Assembly (NCBI GenBank): GCA_000242815.2
Contig: AHHB01000021.1
Coordinates: 1 to 64,000, forward strand
Reading direction: 5' to 3'
DNA from: Janthinobacterium lividum PAMC 25724
GTDB lineage: Bacteria; Pseudomonadota; Gammaproteobacteria; Burkholderiales; Burkholderiaceae_D
DNA length: 64,000 nt
Below, one piece after another: positions 1-8,905 of the stretch; position 1 is the stretch's first letter; each line of letters starts with the position of its first letter. The position numbers were made by a program, and so were the translations under genes. The notes under the pieces were generated by a model, which did not search any database, was not told the origin of the DNA, and worked only from the letters and a program-made list of their open reading frames with translations.

Positions 1-516
1 GCTGCCGCCCCTAGCGCTGCTGCCGCAGCTTCCGTTGTCCCCGTCGTGCAGGCCCAGGCTATGCCAGCAGCCTTGCCGGTGGCTGTCTCGCCAGCGGCTC
101 CTGCGCCGGTGCCCATGCCCGTGCTTTCTCCGAGCGTGCCGCCAGTTGCCAGCGCTGCGCCCGTGCATCATGCGAGGCCCGTGGCGGAACCCCGGCAAGA
201 GACGCCCGGCCAGCCCGCGCCGCCGCCCCTTGCCAGCCCAATGCCTGCAGCGGCACCCGTGCCTGTTCTCGCGCCTGGCGCAGAGGAAAGCGTGCCCGGC
301 GTACGTGACTTGCCCGAGCCGATACAGCGGCAAATCCCGCCGCTCGCCATCGGCGGTTATATCTACTCGAAGAATCCGGCTGACCGATTGTTGCTGATCG
401 ACAAGGTCCTGCGCCACGAAGGCGAGGAGCTGGCGCCTGGCCTGGTGCTGGAAAAATTGCAGCCCAAGGCGGCCATCTTCAGTTTCAAGGGCTATCGTTA
501 CCGCGTGCCGTATTGA
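1..516 (+). CDS. gspB: Type II secretion assembly protein GspB, C-terminal part
   Basis: The reading frame is open from the first base, so the start lies upstream of the window. The first ~100 residues are a Pro/Ala-rich linker of the kind that spans the periplasm. The last ~60 residues match the GspB C-terminal domain: a region starting LPEPIQRQIPPL, then GGYIYSKNPADR and a final FSFKGYRYRVPY. GspB works with the GspA ATPase to help place the GspD secretin through peptidoglycan. The rest of the gsp locus would be expected upstream. The family call is fairly sure; the N-terminal membrane segment cannot be seen. Confidence 0.8.
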   Translation, partial: AAAPSAAAAASVVPVVQAQAMPAALPVAVSPAAPAPVPMPVLSPSVPPVASAAPVHHARPVAEPRQETPGQPAPPPLASPMPAAAPVPVLAPGAEESVPGVRDLPEPIQRQIPPLAIGGYIYSKNPADRLLLIDKVLRHEGEELAPGLVLEKLQPKAAIFSFKGYRYRVPY

Positions 517-687
517 AGCATTGCGCGTCAAGGCCGCGCCGACATCGATGGCTTGCAGCTTAGCCATGCCAATTGGCGCGCGGGCGTGGCCTACCCTATG
601 CACGACTGCGGTGCACGGCCAGCCATGCGCCGGCCGCGCATGGCACGCCAGCGTTCGGGGCGGCGCGCTGGCGCCAGCGCGGCTGCG

Positions 688-693
688 TATAAT
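688..693 (+). promoter_or_regulatory. -10 element upstream of mobB
   Basis: A perfect TATAAT lies 26 bases before the mobB start codon. No convincing TTGACA-like -35 is visible at the usual spacing, so this is a weak or extended promoter call. Confidence 0.4.
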
Positions 694-719
694 CACTGCT
701 TCTCAATCAAGGAGTGACC

Positions 720-1238
720 ATGCACGATGCGATGCCCGCCCACCCGGTACTGGGTGTGATCGGCCGTTCCGGTAGCGGCAAGACGACCCTGCTGGAATTT
801 GTGGTGAAGGAACTGGCGGCGCGCGGCTTGCGCGTCAACCTGGTCAAGCACAGTCACCACGACCTGGCGCTGGAGCCGCCGCAGAAGGATAGCGCCCGCC
901 TGCGCCTGGCCGGGGCGGCAGAAGTGCTGGTAGCCTCGCCGTACCGTTTTGCCATCGTGCATGAGCTGCGCGGTGCGCCGGAACCGAGCCTGGCGCAGCA
1001 ATTGGCCCGCATGGGGCCGGCAGACCTGACGCTGGTAGAGGGTTTCAAGACGGACCCCATCCCCAAGCTGGAAGTGTTCCGTCCGGAAGTGGGGCAGGCG
1101 CCTCTGTATCCGCATGACCTGCAGGTGATCGCCGTCGCCTCGGACAGCCCGGCGCCGGCCGACTTGCGCGACGGTGTGCAATGGCTGGACCTGAATGCGC
1201 GCGAACAAGTGCTAGCCTGGCTGCTGAACAGACTTTAA
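720..1238 (+). CDS. mobB: Molybdopterin-guanine dinucleotide biosynthesis adapter MobB
   Basis: 172 aa GTPase-like protein. The P-loop GRSGSGKTT is at residues 15-23, followed by the family's [10 protein letters not shown] segment and the LVEGFK motif near residue 105. MobB binds GTP and helps MobA attach GMP to molybdopterin for the bis-MGD cofactor of oxidoreductases such as nitrate reductase. I chose the ATG at 720 because AAGGAG (709-714) sits 5 bases before it; the in-frame GTG at 714 overlaps that ribosome site. It appears to be a single-gene unit with its own -10 box. Confidence 0.9.
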   Translation: MHDAMPAHPVLGVIGRSGSGKTTLLEFVVKELAARGLRVNLVKHSHHDLALEPPQKDSARLRLAGAAEVLVASPYRFAIVHELRGAPEPSLAQQLARMGPADLTLVEGFKTDPIPKLEVFRPEVGQAPLYPHDLQVIAVASDSPAPADLRDGVQWLDLNAREQVLAWLLNRL

Positions 1239-1302
1239 AAAATAGGCTAAAGGTTTGCCGCCGCCATCCGTTAACCTTGGTAGATCCTTATAGGAGAAAC
1301 GT

Positions 1303-1503
1303 ATGAACGTCGGAAGCATTGCTCAACTGTCAACTACGATGGCGCAGACAGGCACGCAGCAAGCCGTCGGTTTGACTGTCCTGAAAAAAGCCCAGGATAT
1401 CCAAAGCTCGACTGCCACTGCCTTGCTGGCAGCGCTGCCACCAGTACAGCCGGCCTCGAATCTGCCGCCTAACCTCGGCAACCGCATCAATACCACAGCC
1501 TGA
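1303..1503 (+). CDS. YjfB family protein (putative motility protein)
   Basis: 66 aa, preceded by a clear AGGAG (about 1291-1295). It has the YjfB pattern: an N-terminal MNVGSIAQLSTTMAQ segment, the central VLKKAQDIQSSTATALL helix and the C-terminal LGNRINTTA. The family is small, cytoplasmic and often encoded near flagellar genes; its biochemical role is not established. Here it stands alone with no flagellar neighbours. Confidence 0.75.
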   Translation: MNVGSIAQLSTTMAQTGTQQAVGLTVLKKAQDIQSSTATALLAALPPVQPASNLPPNLGNRINTTA

Positions 1504-1684
1504 GTTCAGGCTTGCGGCGCCAGTCTGGCGCTAGCCAGATCAACACCCATGCCCGCGCCAGCGTCGCCGACGATGGCGCGCTGGCGCGTGGGCAACGCTG
1601 TGCTATCCACATGCTCATGCCTGCCCTTGCGCTTGCATCGAAATGACTGGCTGGCGATAGTTCCCCATGGCGCGGCCGATTCAG

Positions 1685-1703
1685 TAAAATGATAGTCATT
1701 ACA
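1685..1703. promoter_or_regulatory. Fur-box-like operator before the bufferin operon
   Basis: Against the 19-bp Fur consensus (GATAATGATAATCATTATC) this site matches 14 positions, including an uninterrupted core TGATAgTCATTA with one mismatch. It ends about 64 bases before the bufA start codon, which suits a promoter operator. Iron (or metal) control is inferred from the match only. Confidence 0.55.
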
Positions 1704-1766
1704 GCGCATTGCCCATGGCGCACCCTGGGGCGTGCCTTTACTTTGACCCGTGCAAGAGGATTATCC

Positions 1767-2069
1767 ATGAACAAACGTCAAGCTCTCATCGCCGCCGCCC
1801 TTGCGGGCATCTGTGCCGCTACTGCCGTCAACGCGGCCGAGCACGATGCTCCTGCCTCTGGCAGCAAGGAAAAATGCTATGGCATCGCCAAGGCAGGGCA
1901 AAACGATTGCGCCTCGTCCGATGGCGCGCATTCTTGTGCTGGTCAGGCGCAGGCCGACAACTTGCCCACGGAATGGACCTATGTTGCCAAGGGAACGTGC
2001 CAACAGGCGGGCGGCTCCGTGAAGCCGATCAAAGCCGGCAAGGCGACAAAACCGGCCACGCAGTCGTAA
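1767..2069 (+). CDS. bufA: DUF2282 bufferin precursor (BufA1-type metallophore)
   Basis: 100 aa secreted peptide. Residues 1-23 form a signal peptide ending in VNA. The mature part has the four family cysteines: C37 (EKCYG), C48 (QNDCA), C57 (HSCAG) and C78 (KGTC). DUF2282 proteins are ribosomally made peptides whose cysteines are modified by an MNIO enzyme and which buffer copper or other metals in the periplasm. AAGAGGA (1754-1760) sits 6 bases before the ATG. The partner enzyme starts 17 bases after the stop, so the two genes are an operon. The C-terminus ([10 protein letters not shown]) is a short basic tail. Confidence 0.85.
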   Translation: MNKRQALIAAALAGICAATAVNAAEHDAPASGSKEKCYGIAKAGQNDCASSDGAHSCAGQAQADNLPTEWTYVAKGTCQQAGGSVKPIKAGKATKPATQS

Positions 2070-2086
2070 GCGTCCACCATCAGCTC

Positions 2087-3748
2087 ATGCCGCAGCTAGC
2101 GCTTGCCGGCGCCGGCGTCGGCTTGCGCGCCGCGCACTACCGCGATTTCCTGGAGCGCCGTCCCGCCGTGGGCTGGCTGGAAGTGCACACCGAAAATTAT
2201 TTGCAGCCATCGGGCTGGGATAGTCATGTGCTGCACACGCTGCGCCAGGATTATCCGCTCAGCCTGCACGGCGTGGGGCTGGGCCTAGGTTCGGCGCGCG
2301 GTTTTTCCGATGCCCATTTGCAGCGCGTGTGCGCCGTGGTGGAGCGGATCGAGCCGGTTCTCGTGTCGGAGCACCTGTGTTGGGGTGCCGTGGCGCAACG
2401 GCAACTCAATGATCTGTTGCCGCTGGCCTTGAATGGCGCCGCCCTCGACGTCATGTGTGCAAGCGTCGGACGCGTGCAAGATGCGCTGAAAAGGCCGATC
2501 TTGGTGGAGAATGTCTCCACTTACCTGCGCTTTGCCGACGATGCCATGAGCGAGGCGCAATTCCTCGCGGAACTGGTGCGCCGCAGCGGCTGTGGACTGC
2601 TGCTCGATATCAATAATCTATATGTGAACCAGTGCAACCACGGCGAAGATGCCTTGCTTGCCATGCAGGCGATCGTGCCGGGCAGCGTGGGCGAGTTGCA
2701 CCTGGGCGGCCATCTGCTGACGCCTCGCGCCGTGATCGATCACCATGGCGCGGCCGTGGCTGATCCCGTCTGGGACTTGTACGCAGCCGCGTTGCAGCGC
2801 TTTGGCGCGGTGCCCACCCTGGTCGAATGGGATACGGATTTACCGCCGCTCGATATCCTGCTGGGCGAAGCGGACAAGGCGCAAGCCATGTTGACGCGCC
2901 ACCAGCAACATCGGCCGTGGCATGGGATGTCGTCCTCACCAGCGCCAGCGCCATCGCTGTCCGTGTCGTTAGATGCGCTGGCGGCCGGGCAACAAGCGTT
3001 TGCCACGGCCTTGCTCGATCCCGCGCAAGGTGCGCAAGCCCTGCCAAGCTTCGCGGGAGCGGCGCCGCTAGAGCGTTTCTCTTTGTATCGCGGCAACTTG
3101 AGCGCCACCTGGCGCCGCACCCTGGGCCAGGTCTATCGCGTTGTGCTGGCGCTGGTGGGCGAGGATTTCTTTGCTGGCCTGGCACGCGCCTATGGCCGGC
3201 AGATGCCATCCGATAATGCGGATTTGAACCAGTTTGGCGCCCGTTTCGCCGATTTTCTGGCTGCGTTCCCGCCGGCGGCCAACTTGCCCTACCTGCCGGA
3301 CATGGCGCGCCTGGAATGGGCCTTGCATTTGGCCCATTACGCGGCAGATGCGCCAGCGCTGGCGCCCGAGTCGCTGGCTGCCTTGCATCCTGAGCAACTT
3401 GAAGCACGCCGTTTTGCCTTGCATCCCGCTTGCACCTTGTTGGCATCGCACTGGCAAGTGGCAGCCTTGTGGCAGGCGCATCAGGAGCATCAGGAGCATG
3501 CGGGGCGGGGCGAAGGGCTGGGGGCGTTTCCGCAAGAGATGCACGTGGCGAGCTGGGTGCTGGTATCTCGTGCGCGCTGGAAGGCGCAAGTGCTGGTACT
3601 GGATGCGGGGGCGCATGCGGCCTTGCTGGCCTTGCAGCAGGGACAGACCTTTGGCGCCGCGCTCGATGCGGCGTTCGAGCGGGACTGCGCATTTGACTTG
3701 GCGGCATGTTTGCGCCAGTGGCTGGCGCATGCAGTGTTGTCGGCGTGA
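2087..3748 (+). CDS. bufBC: MNIO (DUF692) enzyme fused to DUF2063 partner (BufB-BufC)
   Basis: 553 aa in one uninterrupted frame. Residues ~1-275 are the DUF692 TIM-barrel iron oxidase, with likely metal ligands H61 (LHGVG), H97 (SEHLCW), E141 (VENVS), D174 ([10 protein letters not shown]), H205/H209 (ELHLGGH) and E247 (VEWD). A Pro/Ser-rich linker (~277-297) joins a DUF2063 region (~298-550), the family that recruits the precursor peptide. In most known clusters these are two genes (bufB, bufC). The enzyme is expected to modify the cysteines of the DUF2282 peptide. The ATG at 2087 is the first start before the conserved [11 protein letters not shown]; no DoxX (BufD) gene follows. The stop lies 4 bases from the convergent neighbour. 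Confidence 0.85.
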   Translation: MPQLALAGAGVGLRAAHYRDFLERRPAVGWLEVHTENYLQPSGWDSHVLHTLRQDYPLSLHGVGLGLGSARGFSDAHLQRVCAVVERIEPVLVSEHLCWGAVAQRQLNDLLPLALNGAALDVMCASVGRVQDALKRPILVENVSTYLRFADDAMSEAQFLAELVRRSGCGLLLDINNLYVNQCNHGEDALLAMQAIVPGSVGELHLGGHLLTPRAVIDHHGAAVADPVWDLYAAALQRFGAVPTLVEWDTDLPPLDILLGEADKAQAMLTRHQQHRPWHGMSSSPAPAPSLSVSLDALAAGQQAFATALLDPAQGAQALPSFAGAAPLERFSLYRGNLSATWRRTLGQVYRVVLALVGEDFFAGLARAYGRQMPSDNADLNQFGARFADFLAAFPPAANLPYLPDMARLEWALHLAHYAADAPALAPESLAALHPEQLEARRFALHPACTLLASHWQVAALWQAHQEHQEHAGRGEGLGAFPQEMHVASWVLVSRARWKAQVLVLDAGAHAALLALQQGQTFGAALDAAFERDCAFDLAACLRQWLAHAVLSA

Positions 3749-3752
3749 TCGC

Positions 3753-4037
3753 TTACTCGAAGGCGCGCAGTACGCGCGCTTCGCCCGTCTGATCGCGGTA
3801 CACGGCATTCGCGGCCAGGGTGGCGTCCATCATGCGCGTTACTTGTTCTTCTTCAAAGCGGGCCAGTTCGGCAGTAGCTGCGACGAGGGCCTGTTCCAGC
3901 CTGGCGCGCGCGCTTTGATACAGGCTGCTCGTGTATTTTTCTGTGTTGCGCAGCAATTCCTCCGCGCTTTCTATCACTTGGCGCAAGTCGCCGATCAGGC
4001 GTACCTGGTTGCGCGTACCTTGTTCGGGTTGGTCCAT
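3753..4037 (-). CDS. DUF883-like coiled-coil protein lacking the membrane anchor
   Basis: 94 aa. The N-terminal two thirds fit the DUF883 (ElaB/YqjD) pattern: LIGDLRQVIESAEELLRNT followed by an amphipathic helix rich in Ala, Glu and Arg. Family members end in a glycine-rich membrane helix that tethers them, often at ribosomes. This one ends in RDQTGEARVLRAFE with no hydrophobic segment and no anchor in another frame just downstream. The ATG at 4037 is preceded by AAGGGA, which favours it over an upstream in-frame start. Function is unknown beyond the family. Confidence 0.6.
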   Translation of the reverse strand: MDQPEQGTRNQVRLIGDLRQVIESAEELLRNTEKYTSSLYQSARARLEQALVAATAELARFEEEQVTRMMDATLAANAVYRDQTGEARVLRAFE

Positions 4038-4159
4038 GGCGCTTCCCTTCTGCAATCGATATTTATCTGACAATAGCGACGTGTTGCAGCTCGATCCAGG
4101 CAGCCGGGCCGGCAGGCGCTGGCAGGATGCATGGGGTGCCTTCGCGCCCCATGCCGGGG

Positions 4160-4381
4160 TCAGGCTGGAGCGACGACCGTGATGCGGATGTCGCTCACGC
4201 TGACGACCTGGCCAGCGCGGATCTTGGCAGTCTTGCGCAATTCTTTCTTGCCATCGACCTTCACCACGCCGCTATCGACCATGACCTTGCCTGCGCCACC
4301 ACTGTCGCACAAGCCCACCAGCTTCAATAGCTGGTTCAGCTCGACGAACTCGGATGTTAAATCAAAGCTTACTTTTTGCAT
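4160..4381 (-). CDS. RNA-binding S4 domain protein (YbcJ-like)
   Basis: 73 aa, nearly all one S4 domain: FVELNQLLKLVGLCDSGGAGK, then VDGKKELRKTAKIRAGQVV, the fold by which these proteins grip structured RNA. Small stand-alone S4 proteins of this size (YbcJ/YlmH-like) are thought to act in ribosome or RNA handling. AAGGGA lies 5 bases before the ATG. It follows fumC on the same strand after about 100 bases, possibly in one transcript. Confidence 0.8.
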   Translation of the reverse strand: MQKVSFDLTSEFVELNQLLKLVGLCDSGGAGKVMVDSGVVKVDGKKELRKTAKIRAGQVVSVSDIRITVVAPA

Positions 4382-4477
4382 TATATCCCTTATTGCAATG
4401 ATGTTTTTTAAGTACCAAATGATGGCATCAACTCAGGGTATAGTTTACATGAAGCTAGCGATAATGCGGGCTGAGCC

Positions 4478-5872
4478 TTAACTTTTGTTGGGCCGCGTCA
4501 TCTCCAGGGGCACGATCCACGCACGCAATTGCGCTTCTGTCACAAAGCCCAGTCCCAGCGCCGCTTCCTTCAAGGTCGTGCCTTCGTGCTGTGCCCGCTT
4601 GGCGATTTGCGCCGCCTTGTCGTAGCCGATATGCGGTGCCAGGGCCGTGACCAGCATCAGGGAGCGTTCCATCAGTTCGGCGATGCGTACACGGTTCGGT
4701 GCGATGCCGTGCGCGCAATGCGCGTCGAAGCTGCGCATGCCGTCGCCCAGCAGGCGCGCGCTTTGCAGGAAGTTGTGCGCAATCAATGGCTTGAAGACGT
4801 TCAGCTCGAAATTGCCCGAGGCGCCGCCGACGGTGATGGCGACGTCGTTGCCAAACACCTGACAGCACAGCATGGTCAGCGCTTCGCACTGGGTCGGGTT
4901 GACCTTGCCCGGCATGATGGAGCTGCCCGGCTCGTTTTCAGGGATGCTGATTTCACCGAGGCCGGAACGTGGGCCGGATGCCATCCAGCGCACGTCATTA
5001 GCGATCTTCATCAGCGCCGTCGCCAGGGTTTTCAGCGCGCCATGCGCGGCCACCAAGGCATCGTGGGCGGCCAGGGCGGCAAACTTGTTGCTGGCCGTGG
5101 TGAATGGCTGGCCCGTCAGGCGCGCCAGTTCGGCTGCGATGCGGTCGGCAAATTCGACGTGCGCATTCAAGCCGGTGCCCACGGCTGTGCCGCCGGCGGC
5201 CAGTTGCCGCAGCGCTGGCAGCGCTGCCGTGAGGATCTGTTCGGCAAAGTCCAGCTGTGCCACGTAGCCGGAAAACTCCTGGCCCAGCGTCAACGGGGTC
5301 GCGTCCTGCAAATGGGTGCGGCCGATTTTGACGATGTCGGCAAATGCCGTGGCCTTGGCGTCGAGGGTGGCGCGCAGCTGGCGCAGCGGCGGCAAGACCG
5401 TGTCGGCGACGGCGAGGACGGCTGCCACGTGGATGGCGGTGGGGAAGATGTCGTTCGAGGACTGGCCCAGGTTGACGTCGTCGTTCGGGTGCAGCAGGCG
5501 CTGCTCTCCCCGCAAGCCGCCGATCAGCTCGGAACCGCGGTTGGCCAGCACTTCGTTCATGTTCATATTGCTTTGCGTCCCCGAGCCCGTCTGCCAGACG
5601 GCCAGCGGAAATTGCGCTGCATGCTTGCCGGCGAGTACTTCGTCGGCCGCCTGCGTGATGGCGACGGCTTTGCGGCCATCGAGCAATCCCAGCTCCAGGT
5701 TGACGTGGGCGGCCGCGCGCTTGACGGTGGCCAGGGCGGCGATCAGTTCGGGCGGCATCGTTTCTGTGGAGATATGAAAGTGCTCAAGCGAGCGCTGCGT
5801 TTGCGCTCCCCAAAGCCGCTCGGCGGGTACGTCGATCGGGCCAAAACTGTCGCGTTCGATTCTGCTGCTCAT
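4478..5872 (-). CDS. fumC: Fumarate hydratase class II
   Basis: 464 aa, the usual length for the iron-free, oxidant-stable fumarase, which interconverts fumarate and malate in the citric acid cycle. The superfamily signature [13 protein letters not shown] is present, as are the substrate-site motifs [14 protein letters not shown] and [11 protein letters not shown] start at the ATG of [12 protein letters not shown] because the fold begins there; an upstream in-frame ATG would add 32 residues without family similarity. Confidence 0.95.
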   Translation of the reverse strand: MSSRIERDSFGPIDVPAERLWGAQTQRSLEHFHISTETMPPELIAALATVKRAAAHVNLELGLLDGRKAVAITQAADEVLAGKHAAQFPLAVWQTGSGTQSNMNMNEVLANRGSELIGGLRGEQRLLHPNDDVNLGQSSNDIFPTAIHVAAVLAVADTVLPPLRQLRATLDAKATAFADIVKIGRTHLQDATPLTLGQEFSGYVAQLDFAEQILTAALPALRQLAAGGTAVGTGLNAHVEFADRIAAELARLTGQPFTTASNKFAALAAHDALVAAHGALKTLATALMKIANDVRWMASGPRSGLGEISIPENEPGSSIMPGKVNPTQCEALTMLCCQVFGNDVAITVGGASGNFELNVFKPLIAHNFLQSARLLGDGMRSFDAHCAHGIAPNRVRIAELMERSLMLVTALAPHIGYDKAAQIAKRAQHEGTTLKEAALGLGFVTEAQLRAWIVPLEMTRPNKS

Positions 5873-6044
5873 GGCATCGCTTTCATCGGTGGAGGTGGAT
5901 CGAGTGTACTCCAGACGCCAAAAAGGCACAGGATAATGCTGTAAGGCATCATTTTTGCCATGACCCATCTATATTTTTGCGATTCCCTGCCGTTAAAGAA
6001 AGACGAGTTCCGATTATTTATCTTGTTATCAAAGCGATCAGTCC

Positions 6045-7187
6045 ATGCAAAGCAGCATTGTTCCCCGTTGGTCCCTGCTCGCGTGCGCCGCCGCCAGCCT
6101 GGCCTTGTCGCCTGTCATGGCGGCCGAACTGGGCGAGATGGCGCTGCTGTCGCATGTGGGCCAGCCCTTGCTGGTCGAGATCGAATTGACGGCCCTGGCG
6201 CCCGAGGAAGCGGGCGGCGTGTCCGTGCGCCTGGCCTCGCCCGATGTCTACCGGGGCGGCGGCATCAGCATGGACCCGGCCCTGAAAGCGTTGACGATCA
6301 GCCCGCTGGAGCGGGGCGGGCGGCGCTATGTGCGCGTCAGTACGGCGCAGGCGATCCAGGCAGGCTACGTGCATTTGTATTTATTACTGGGCAATGGTAA
6401 TGGTGCCATCGTGCGCCTCGCTACGTTGTGGCTGACGCCGGCACCGCCGGCCACCGCCATCGTCGCCGCCGCCAGTGCGCCAGTCAGGCCCGCCATTCCG
6501 GCACCCGTGCCACTGCCTGTGCCGCTATCGCCGCCACTGCCACTGCCACTGCCGCGCGCTGCGCCCGGCGCGCCGCCACCCGATCTCGCCGCACTGGCGG
6601 CCCGCGCGCGCGCCGAGGGTCTGGTGCGTCCGGCGCGCGTGTTTGTGCCGCCGCCCGCTGCGCCCACGCTGGCTGGCCCGCCGCCATTGCGCCGCGCCAA
6701 GGCGCCAGCGGGCGCTTGCGTGCCGCAGGCCAAGCTAGAGCAGGCACAAGAGTGCGTGGCGCTGGACCAGAAAAATGCCGCACTTAATGAAAAGCTGGGT
6801 GAGTTGGAGGGCAAGATCGGCGCCTTGCAAAAGGCACTGGCGCTGCCCGTCGTCGCCGCCGTACCGGTTGCCGTGGCGGAGGCGCCGCATGCCAAGCCCA
6901 AGCCCCTGAAGGCGGTAGCGCCAGCTGACAAGGAAGCGAAGGCAGGCGGAAATGGCTTGCTATGGCTCGGTATTGGCACCCTGGCCTTCGTGTTGTTGAC
7001 GGCGCTTATTGTATATGTCGTGCGCAAGCGCAAGCACAAGCGCAAGCAAGCGCCTGGCACGAGCGCGCCGTCAAAATACTGGGTCTTGCTGCGCAAACCG
7101 TTTGGCCGCAAGAAAGAGGTGCCAGTGTTGACGGAGGCGGTGGAGGCAGAGGTGGCCGAGCCCGAAGTGGAGCCGTTCTCGCGTTAA
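6045..7187 (+). CDS. FimV-like membrane protein (short form)
   Basis: 380 aa. A signal peptide (1-26, ending PVMA) precedes a FimV N-terminal domain: ELGEMALLSHVGQPLLVEIEL and VRLASPDVYRGGG. Residues ~140-230 are Pro/Ala-rich, ~235-265 form a short coiled coil, and one membrane helix (~303-325) is followed by a basic KRKHKRK stretch and a short cytoplasmic tail. FimV/TspA proteins organise polar type IV pili and type II secretion. The long TPR-bearing C-terminal region of full FimV is missing, so this is a reduced paralogue. No strong ribosome site is visible before 6045. Confidence 0.7.
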   Translation: MQSSIVPRWSLLACAAASLALSPVMAAELGEMALLSHVGQPLLVEIELTALAPEEAGGVSVRLASPDVYRGGGISMDPALKALTISPLERGGRRYVRVSTAQAIQAGYVHLYLLLGNGNGAIVRLATLWLTPAPPATAIVAAASAPVRPAIPAPVPLPVPLSPPLPLPLPRAAPGAPPPDLAALAARARAEGLVRPARVFVPPPAAPTLAGPPPLRRAKAPAGACVPQAKLEQAQECVALDQKNAALNEKLGELEGKIGALQKALALPVVAAVPVAVAEAPHAKPKPLKAVAPADKEAKAGGNGLLWLGIGTLAFVLLTALIVYVVRKRKHKRKQAPGTSAPSKYWVLLRKPFGRKKEVPVLTEAVEAEVAEPEVEPFSR

Positions 7188-7200
7188 TGCTGCTGCCAGG

Positions 7201-7553
7201 TTAGCTGAATTTGATATTAAAAAAGATATTCAAAAAAGATAGAAAAATACCTGGCTACGGTGTTGCCTATATTTTAAAGATGGTGATATGATCAACTCAG
7301 TGGACTTGCTCTACGACAAAACAGTCCCAGCCTGTCGCAGTCACCAACGATAGTGTGGCGCGGCAAACAGGTGTAGCGTTGCATAAACGCCTGGGCCTGG
7401 AAGCGGTTTGCGATGCCGACGATGTGCTCGCGAACGCCGGATGCAACCGGCAGCGAGGCGACGCCAGGAGATACCTGGGGTTCGCCTTCCACATTCCGCC
7501 TCCTTGCCGCTTGAGTGCCACAAATGCTGCGCTCGCGGCACGGCGGCAGATGT
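7201..7553. other. Intergenic stretch without a recognised gene
   Basis: The first ~90 bases after the FimV-like gene are AT-rich with several A-tracts, unlike their surroundings. On the minus strand an open frame runs from about 7564 to 7292 (VEGEPQVSPGVASLPVASG and onward) but I cannot assign it to a family; it may be chance or a decayed gene. Confidence 0.3.
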
Positions 7554-7574
7554 AAAAAAAGCACCCTCAGGTGC
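7554..7574 (-). terminator. Terminator after fliT
   Basis: Read on the minus strand this is GCACC-TGAG-GGTGC followed by seven T. It lies 30 bases after the fliT stop and is a standard intrinsic terminator. Confidence 0.75.
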
Positions 7575-7603
7575 TTTTGTCGTTACTGATGCGACGAACT
7601 TAT

Positions 7604-7900
7604 TTACATGTGGGTGCGCGATTCCGGCATGTTGTTCGACAGTTGCGTCATCCACGGTTCCGTGATGGTGCGGATTTCGCGGTCGTTTGCCAGGATTTGC
7701 TTGAGTAAATCGATCTTGCGCTGGCGCGAGGCGCCGGTCTGGGCGGGCACCTTGCTTGTCATGGTAGGGCTGGCGGCGGCGGCGCACTGGTTTTCCAGGG
7801 TATCGAAGCCATCCCAGTCGCTCGAACGCGCTGCGACCACCATTTTATTGGTCATTCCTGCAATATTTTCATACATCGAGAGAACGTCGTTGGAGGTCAT
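7604..7900 (-). CDS. fliT: FliT-like flagellar export chaperone
   Basis: 98 aa, mostly helical. The C-terminal part KIDLLKQILANDREIRTITEPWM is typical of FliT, the chaperone that holds the filament cap protein FliD before export and, in enterics, restrains FlhDC. The N-terminal MYENIAGMTNKMV and the spaced W (DWDGFDTLENQC) also fit. Start uncertain: ATG 7900 is preferred over GTG 7906. No other flagellar gene is nearby (fliD and fliS usually adjoin), so it is an orphan copy in this window. Confidence 0.7.
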   Translation of the reverse strand: MTSNDVLSMYENIAGMTNKMVVAARSSDWDGFDTLENQCAAAASPTMTSKVPAQTGASRQRKIDLLKQILANDREIRTITEPWMTQLSNNMPESRTHM

Positions 7901-8000
7901 GAGCACACCCGTAACTAGTGAATGGATTACCGCTTGTCTAGATTAACGGCGTGCTCATCTGGAACTTTAGGGTATGTTTTAAAAAAAGTGAAAATAATTT

Positions 8001-8041
8001 GCAGCTAGCCTGGCGGGCAGCACAATTGCCCGCTAGGCTGC
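8001..8041 (-). terminator. Hairpin after the HDOD gene
   Basis: Arms GCAGcCTAGCGGGCA and TGCCCGCcaggCTAGCTGC (minus-strand reading, small bulge) form a strong hairpin 37 bases after the HDOD gene stop, followed on that strand by a T-rich stretch. Probable terminator. Confidence 0.5.
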
Positions 8042-8077
8042 ATGGATGCTGTCTCGACACTGTCGCCACCGATGCCT

Positions 8078-8905
8078 TTATTTGACGAGTTCTTCCAGTC
8101 CCGCGCTCAGTTCGGCTGGCGGCGGCATCTTGTCCACCAGCGCCAAGGGCGGCAAGTTCAGCGCTTCAGCCACCTCGCTGGGGTAGCAAGCGATAATTTC
8201 TTCATGGCTCAACTGGTTTTCATCAATGCGCGCGCGCCAGGCGGCCAGGTGCACGATGGCGGCCAAGCGGTTTAACGGTGCCTTGGCCAGCGGATCGGGA
8301 AAGGCGGCGAGGGTCTCGGCAAAGGTGGCGGGAAACTTCCAGCGGCGCGCCAGTTCCGCGCCCACTTGCGCATAGTCATAGCCCAGCGACGCGCGCTCGG
8401 CGTTGAGCCGGCGCGCGTCAAACGGCGGCGCGATCTTGTCGAGCTGCATGGCTTGCTCGGGCATGACGGCATGGATCACCAGTTGGCCGATTGCATGCAT
8501 CATGCCGATGGTGAACGCCAGATCCTGGTTGTCGCCCGTCTGCTTGGCGATCCAGCGGGCCGACACGGCACTATGCAGGCAGTAGCGCCAGAACTGCGGC
8601 AGGTTCAGGCCGGGTACGGCCTTGTAGCCGCTGACCAGGCCCGAGCTGATGACGAGCGTGCGTACAGTCACAAAACCAAGCATCAGCACGGCGTCTTCGA
8701 CCGTGCCGATGCTGCGCGAGACGTGGTAATAGGCGGAGTTGGCCAAGCGCAGCAGCTTGGCGCTCAAGGCAGGGTCGGCTCCCAGCTGGCGCGCGATCTC
8801 CTCGGTGGCAATGGCGGGGTTGTTGAAACTGCGCACCAGTTCATCGACGATCTTCGGGGCGGCAGGCAGGGCGTGGGGATGCTGGAACAGAGCTTCTAGT
8901 TGCAT
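8078..8905 (-). CDS. HDOD domain signalling protein
   Basis: 275 aa, one HDOD domain covering residues ~10-210: LPAAPKIVDELVRSFNNP, IARQLGADPALSAKLLRLANSA and a long helical core ending in the conserved HAIGQL segment. HDOD is an HD-like fold that usually lacks the catalytic metal ligands and acts in signalling, motility or stress control. AAGGAG is well placed before the ATG at 8905. No adjacent partner suggests a specific pathway. Confidence 0.85.
   Translation of the reverse strand: MQLEALFQHPHALPAAPKIVDELVRSFNNPAIATEEIARQLGADPALSAKLLRLANSAYYHVSRSIGTVEDAVLMLGFVTVRTLVISSGLVSGYKAVPGLNLPQFWRYCLHSAVSARWIAKQTGDNQDLAFTIGMMHAIGQLVIHAVMPEQAMQLDKIAPPFDARRLNAERASLGYDYAQVGAELARRWKFPATFAETLAAFPDPLAKAPLNRLAAIVHLAAWRARIDENQLSHEEIIACYPSEVAEALNLPPLALVDKMPPPAELSAGLEELVK

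Noticed and set aside
2610-3707. A 365-codon minus-strand frame within the MNIO-DUF2063 gene
   Set aside because: Arg/Pro/Ala-rich composition typical of an antisense frame; the plus strand encodes recognised domains over the same span.
4529-5944. A 471-codon open frame on the plus strand opposite fumC
   Set aside because: Shadow of fumC, which has all class II fumarase motifs; the alternative product is low in hydrophobic order and has no domain.
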